Under the pieces are notes generated by a model, which did not search any database, was not told the DNA's origin, and saw only the letters and a list, made by a program, of their open reading frames with translations. Position numbers and translations under genes: made by a program. From CAJCBL01 sp035298965 (GTDB taxonomy: Bacteria > Verrucomicrobiota > Verrucomicrobiia > Opitutales > Opitutaceae): DNA of 6,709 bases. Where the stretch lies: positions 1-6,709 of the forward strand of contig DATGXO010000105.1 of the NCBI GenBank assembly GCA_035298965.1, given 5' to 3'. Of the stretch, positions 5,339 to 6,709 are shown piece after piece. Position 1 is the first letter of the stretch; every line of letters starts with the position of its first letter.

Positions 5339-6472
5339 ATGTACCGAATCATCGGCGGCGACGGCCGCGAGTACGGCCCGGTGTCCGTGTCGCAAATCGA
5401 ACAATGGATCGCGCAGAATCGCGCGAACGGTAGCACCCGCGTGCGCACCGACTCGACGGCCGAGTGGCGTCCATTGTCCGAGCTCCCGGAGTTCGCCGCA
5501 GCGCTCACCGCCCGAAATGCGCCTCCGCCCCTGCCCGGCGAGTCCATCGCGCCCGGCATGCCTGCAGAACCGGCGACGACCGCCTCCGTGCCCGAGCCGA
5601 TCGCGGACGACACTGCGTCGGTCCCGCACGCGAGCGAGACCGTCCCGGTGGATCGCGCCGCCGAAGCGCGCGCGGCCGCCGGCCGCAGCTATCCTTTAAG
5701 CGTATTCGAGACGCTGAGCCGCGGCTGGGGCATCGTGGTCGGCAATTTCTGGCTCACGGTCGGAGCCACGACGCTGCTCATACTGCTCACGGGGCTGCTC
5801 GGCTCGGTTCCGGTCGCCGGCATCGCGGTCACGTTCGCCTTGAACCTGGTCTTCATCGCCGGCGCGTTCCGGATCATGCTTTCTGTCGCCCGCGGCGAAC
5901 CGGCGGGAGCGGGCGACCTGTTCGCCGGCTTCAGCCGCGCGTTCCGCCCGCTGCTGGCGCTCACCTTTCTCGCGACCGTCGCCACGCGTGTGCTCGCGTT
6001 GCTGGCGCTCGGCCCGCTGCTCTGGCAGCTCCACACGAGCGGCTCGCTCGGCACCGCCGAGCTCGTCCGCATCGCGCTCGGCGGAGACCCGTTTTCAGAG
6101 CTCTTTGTGCTCTCGGTCGAGAAGGGCCTGCTCACCGCAATCGGGTCGCACGCGGGCGCGCTGCTCGCGATGCCGGTGCTGATGATCCCGCTGCTGTACG
6201 TATCGGTTGCGTGGACGTTCGCCCCGATCCTGGTGATCGATCGCGGGGTCGGTCCGGTCGAAGCCCTCGCGCTGAGTCGCCGGGCGGCGAACCGGCGCTG
6301 GTTCCGGCTCTTCTTGCTCCACCTCGCCTTCTTCCCGCTCGCGCTCGCCGGCCTGCTCTGCTTCGGCGTGGGGGTCTTCGTCGTCGCGGCGCTCGCGCTC
6401 GCGAGTTTCACCGCCGCGTACGAACAGGCGTTCGCCCCCGCGCGTACGCGCGAACGCGCGGAACGTGAGTGA
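5339..6472 (+). CDS. GYF_2-domain protein with a C-terminal multi-pass membrane domain
   Basis: 377 residues in three parts. Residues 1-55 are a GYF_2 domain (MYRIIGGDGREYGPVSVSQIEQWI, then TEW-like AEWRPLSELPEF), a small fold thought to bind proline-rich or other peptides. Residues 56-118 are a Pro/Ala/acidic low-complexity linker (APPPLPGESIAPGMPAEP). Residues 119-363 are a membrane domain starting SYPLSVFETLSRGWGIVVGNFW, with about five or six hydrophobic segments near 133-155, 158-180, 203-228, 270-298 and 322-358, and a charged tail RTRERAERE. This resembles the GYF_2-plus-membrane proteins common in Verrucomicrobiota and Planctomycetes, with the GYF domain presumably cytoplasmic. Function unknown. 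The ATG at 5339 is chosen because the GYF_2 fold begins at its first residues; the frame is open further upstream to a GTG at 5147 but that part has no recognisable protein character. No Shine-Dalgarno. The next gene follows after 24 nt, suggesting co-transcription. Confidence 0.87.
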   Translation: MYRIIGGDGREYGPVSVSQIEQWIAQNRANGSTRVRTDSTAEWRPLSELPEFAAALTARNAPPPLPGESIAPGMPAEPATTASVPEPIADDTASVPHASETVPVDRAAEARAAAGRSYPLSVFETLSRGWGIVVGNFWLTVGATTLLILLTGLLGSVPVAGIAVTFALNLVFIAGAFRIMLSVARGEPAGAGDLFAGFSRAFRPLLALTFLATVATRVLALLALGPLLWQLHTSGSLGTAELVRIALGGDPFSELFVLSVEKGLLTAIGSHAGALLAMPVLMIPLLYVSVAWTFAPILVIDRGVGPVEALALSRRAANRRWFRLFLLHLAFFPLALAGLLCFGVGVFVVAALALASFTAAYEQAFAPARTRERAERE

Positions 6473-6475
6473 CAC

Positions 6476-6481
6476 GAGGAG
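6476..6481 (+). promoter_or_regulatory. Shine-Dalgarno-like site before the SRAP gene
   Basis: GAGGAG lies 3 nt after the upstream TGA and 15 nt before the ATG at 6497. The spacing is longer than usual. It is the only clear purine-rich ribosome-binding site seen among the five internal starts in this window. The start itself is fixed by the protein, since SRAP enzymes need Cys at position 2. Confidence 0.4.
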
Positions 6482-6496
6482 CGTCTCGCCGCGGCC

Positions 6497-6709
6497 ATGT
6501 GCACCCGTTTCCTGCTGCTGCGGAACGCCAAGGCGCTGGCTGCAGAACTGGGCTTGGTCGACGCGCCCGAAACCGCTCCGCGCTACAACGCCGCGCCGCG
6601 TCAGCTCCTGCCGATCGTTCGCCGCGGGTCGGCGAAACCCGCGCGCCGCGAGGCGGTGTTGGCGCGGTGGGGTTTCAAGCCCGAGCGCACTGGTGACGCC
6701 GCCGCGAGC
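6497..6709 (+). CDS. SRAP/YedK-HMCES family protein (3' end missing)
   Basis: 71 codons are visible to the right edge with no stop; usual family length is a little over 200 residues. The start MCTRF gives the invariant Cys2, which after Met removal is the nucleophile that forms a thiazolidine crosslink with abasic sites in single-stranded DNA. PRYNAAPRQLLPIVRR (28-43) contains the conserved Asn (N31) next to the AP motif, and ARWGFKP (56-62) corresponds to the family's R-W-G-x-x-P block. These three blocks in the correct order and spacing identify the family although the later Glu and His active-site residues are off the window. Position 3 is Thr where the commonest form is MCGRF. The gene lies 24 nt after the GYF_2 gene. 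Role: protection of abasic sites, acting on DNA in the cytoplasm; the SOS association comes from the family, and no LexA-like box is visible here. Confidence 0.88.
   Translation, partial: MCTRFLLLRNAKALAAELGLVDAPETAPRYNAAPRQLLPIVRRGSAKPARREAVLARWGFKPERTGDAAAS

Noticed and set aside
5221..5340. Short minus-strand frame reading MAAHDGTWTLLRKALAQ and onward (39 residues)
   Set aside because: Looks slightly protein-like and lies in the intergenic region, but has no ribosome-binding site, no recognisable family, and overlaps the hairpin and GYF_2 start; not enough support to call a gene.

Overview
This is a GC-rich, densely coding bacterial window with six genes, two of them cut by the window edges. 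It most resembles a Verrucomicrobiota genome, probably Opitutaceae-like. The grounds are a secreted protein combining autotransporter-associated beta-strand repeats with a VPEP C-terminal sorting signal, a GYF_2-plus-membrane protein, and mostly leaders without a Shine-Dalgarno sequence. The taxonomic placement is an inference from gene style; there is no rRNA or other marker here.

Layout. (a) 1-509 (+): C-terminal end of a large protein, probably a secreted carbohydrate-active enzyme. (b) 678-1610 (+): nucleoside-triphosphate sugar nucleotidyltransferase. (c) 1605-1668: a compact double inverted repeat (REP/BIME-like) that contains the stop codon of (b). (d) 1696-2544 (+): PIG-L-type zinc deacetylase. 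(e) 2632-3540 (+): ten-helix EamA/DMT transporter. (f) 3537-5042 (-): secreted PEP-CTERM protein, convergent with (e) and overlapping it by 4 bases. (g) 5043-5338: divergent intergenic region with a repeated GAACTAG(T/G)GTAT element and a long hairpin. (h) 5339-6472 (+): GYF_2 domain joined to a multi-pass membrane domain. (i) 6497-6709 (+): start of an SRAP/YedK-type DNA-protein crosslink repair protein, running off the right edge.

How the genes may work together. (b), (d) and (e) are co-directional and could handle activated or acetylated sugars and small-molecule export. That is only a neighbourhood argument: the gaps (85 and 87 nt) and the intervening repeat do not make a tight operon. 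(f) is an independent surface or extracellular protein; the exosortase needed to process it is not in this window. (h) and (i) are 24 nt apart and probably co-transcribed, with no obvious functional link.

I did not find a clear novel multi-gene system. The most interesting non-coding signals are the BIME-like element with a compensatory base-pair change, the paired CTAG-centred sites in the divergent promoter region, and a 14-nt near-tandem repeat inside the nucleotidyltransferase gene that encodes an extra low-complexity loop.
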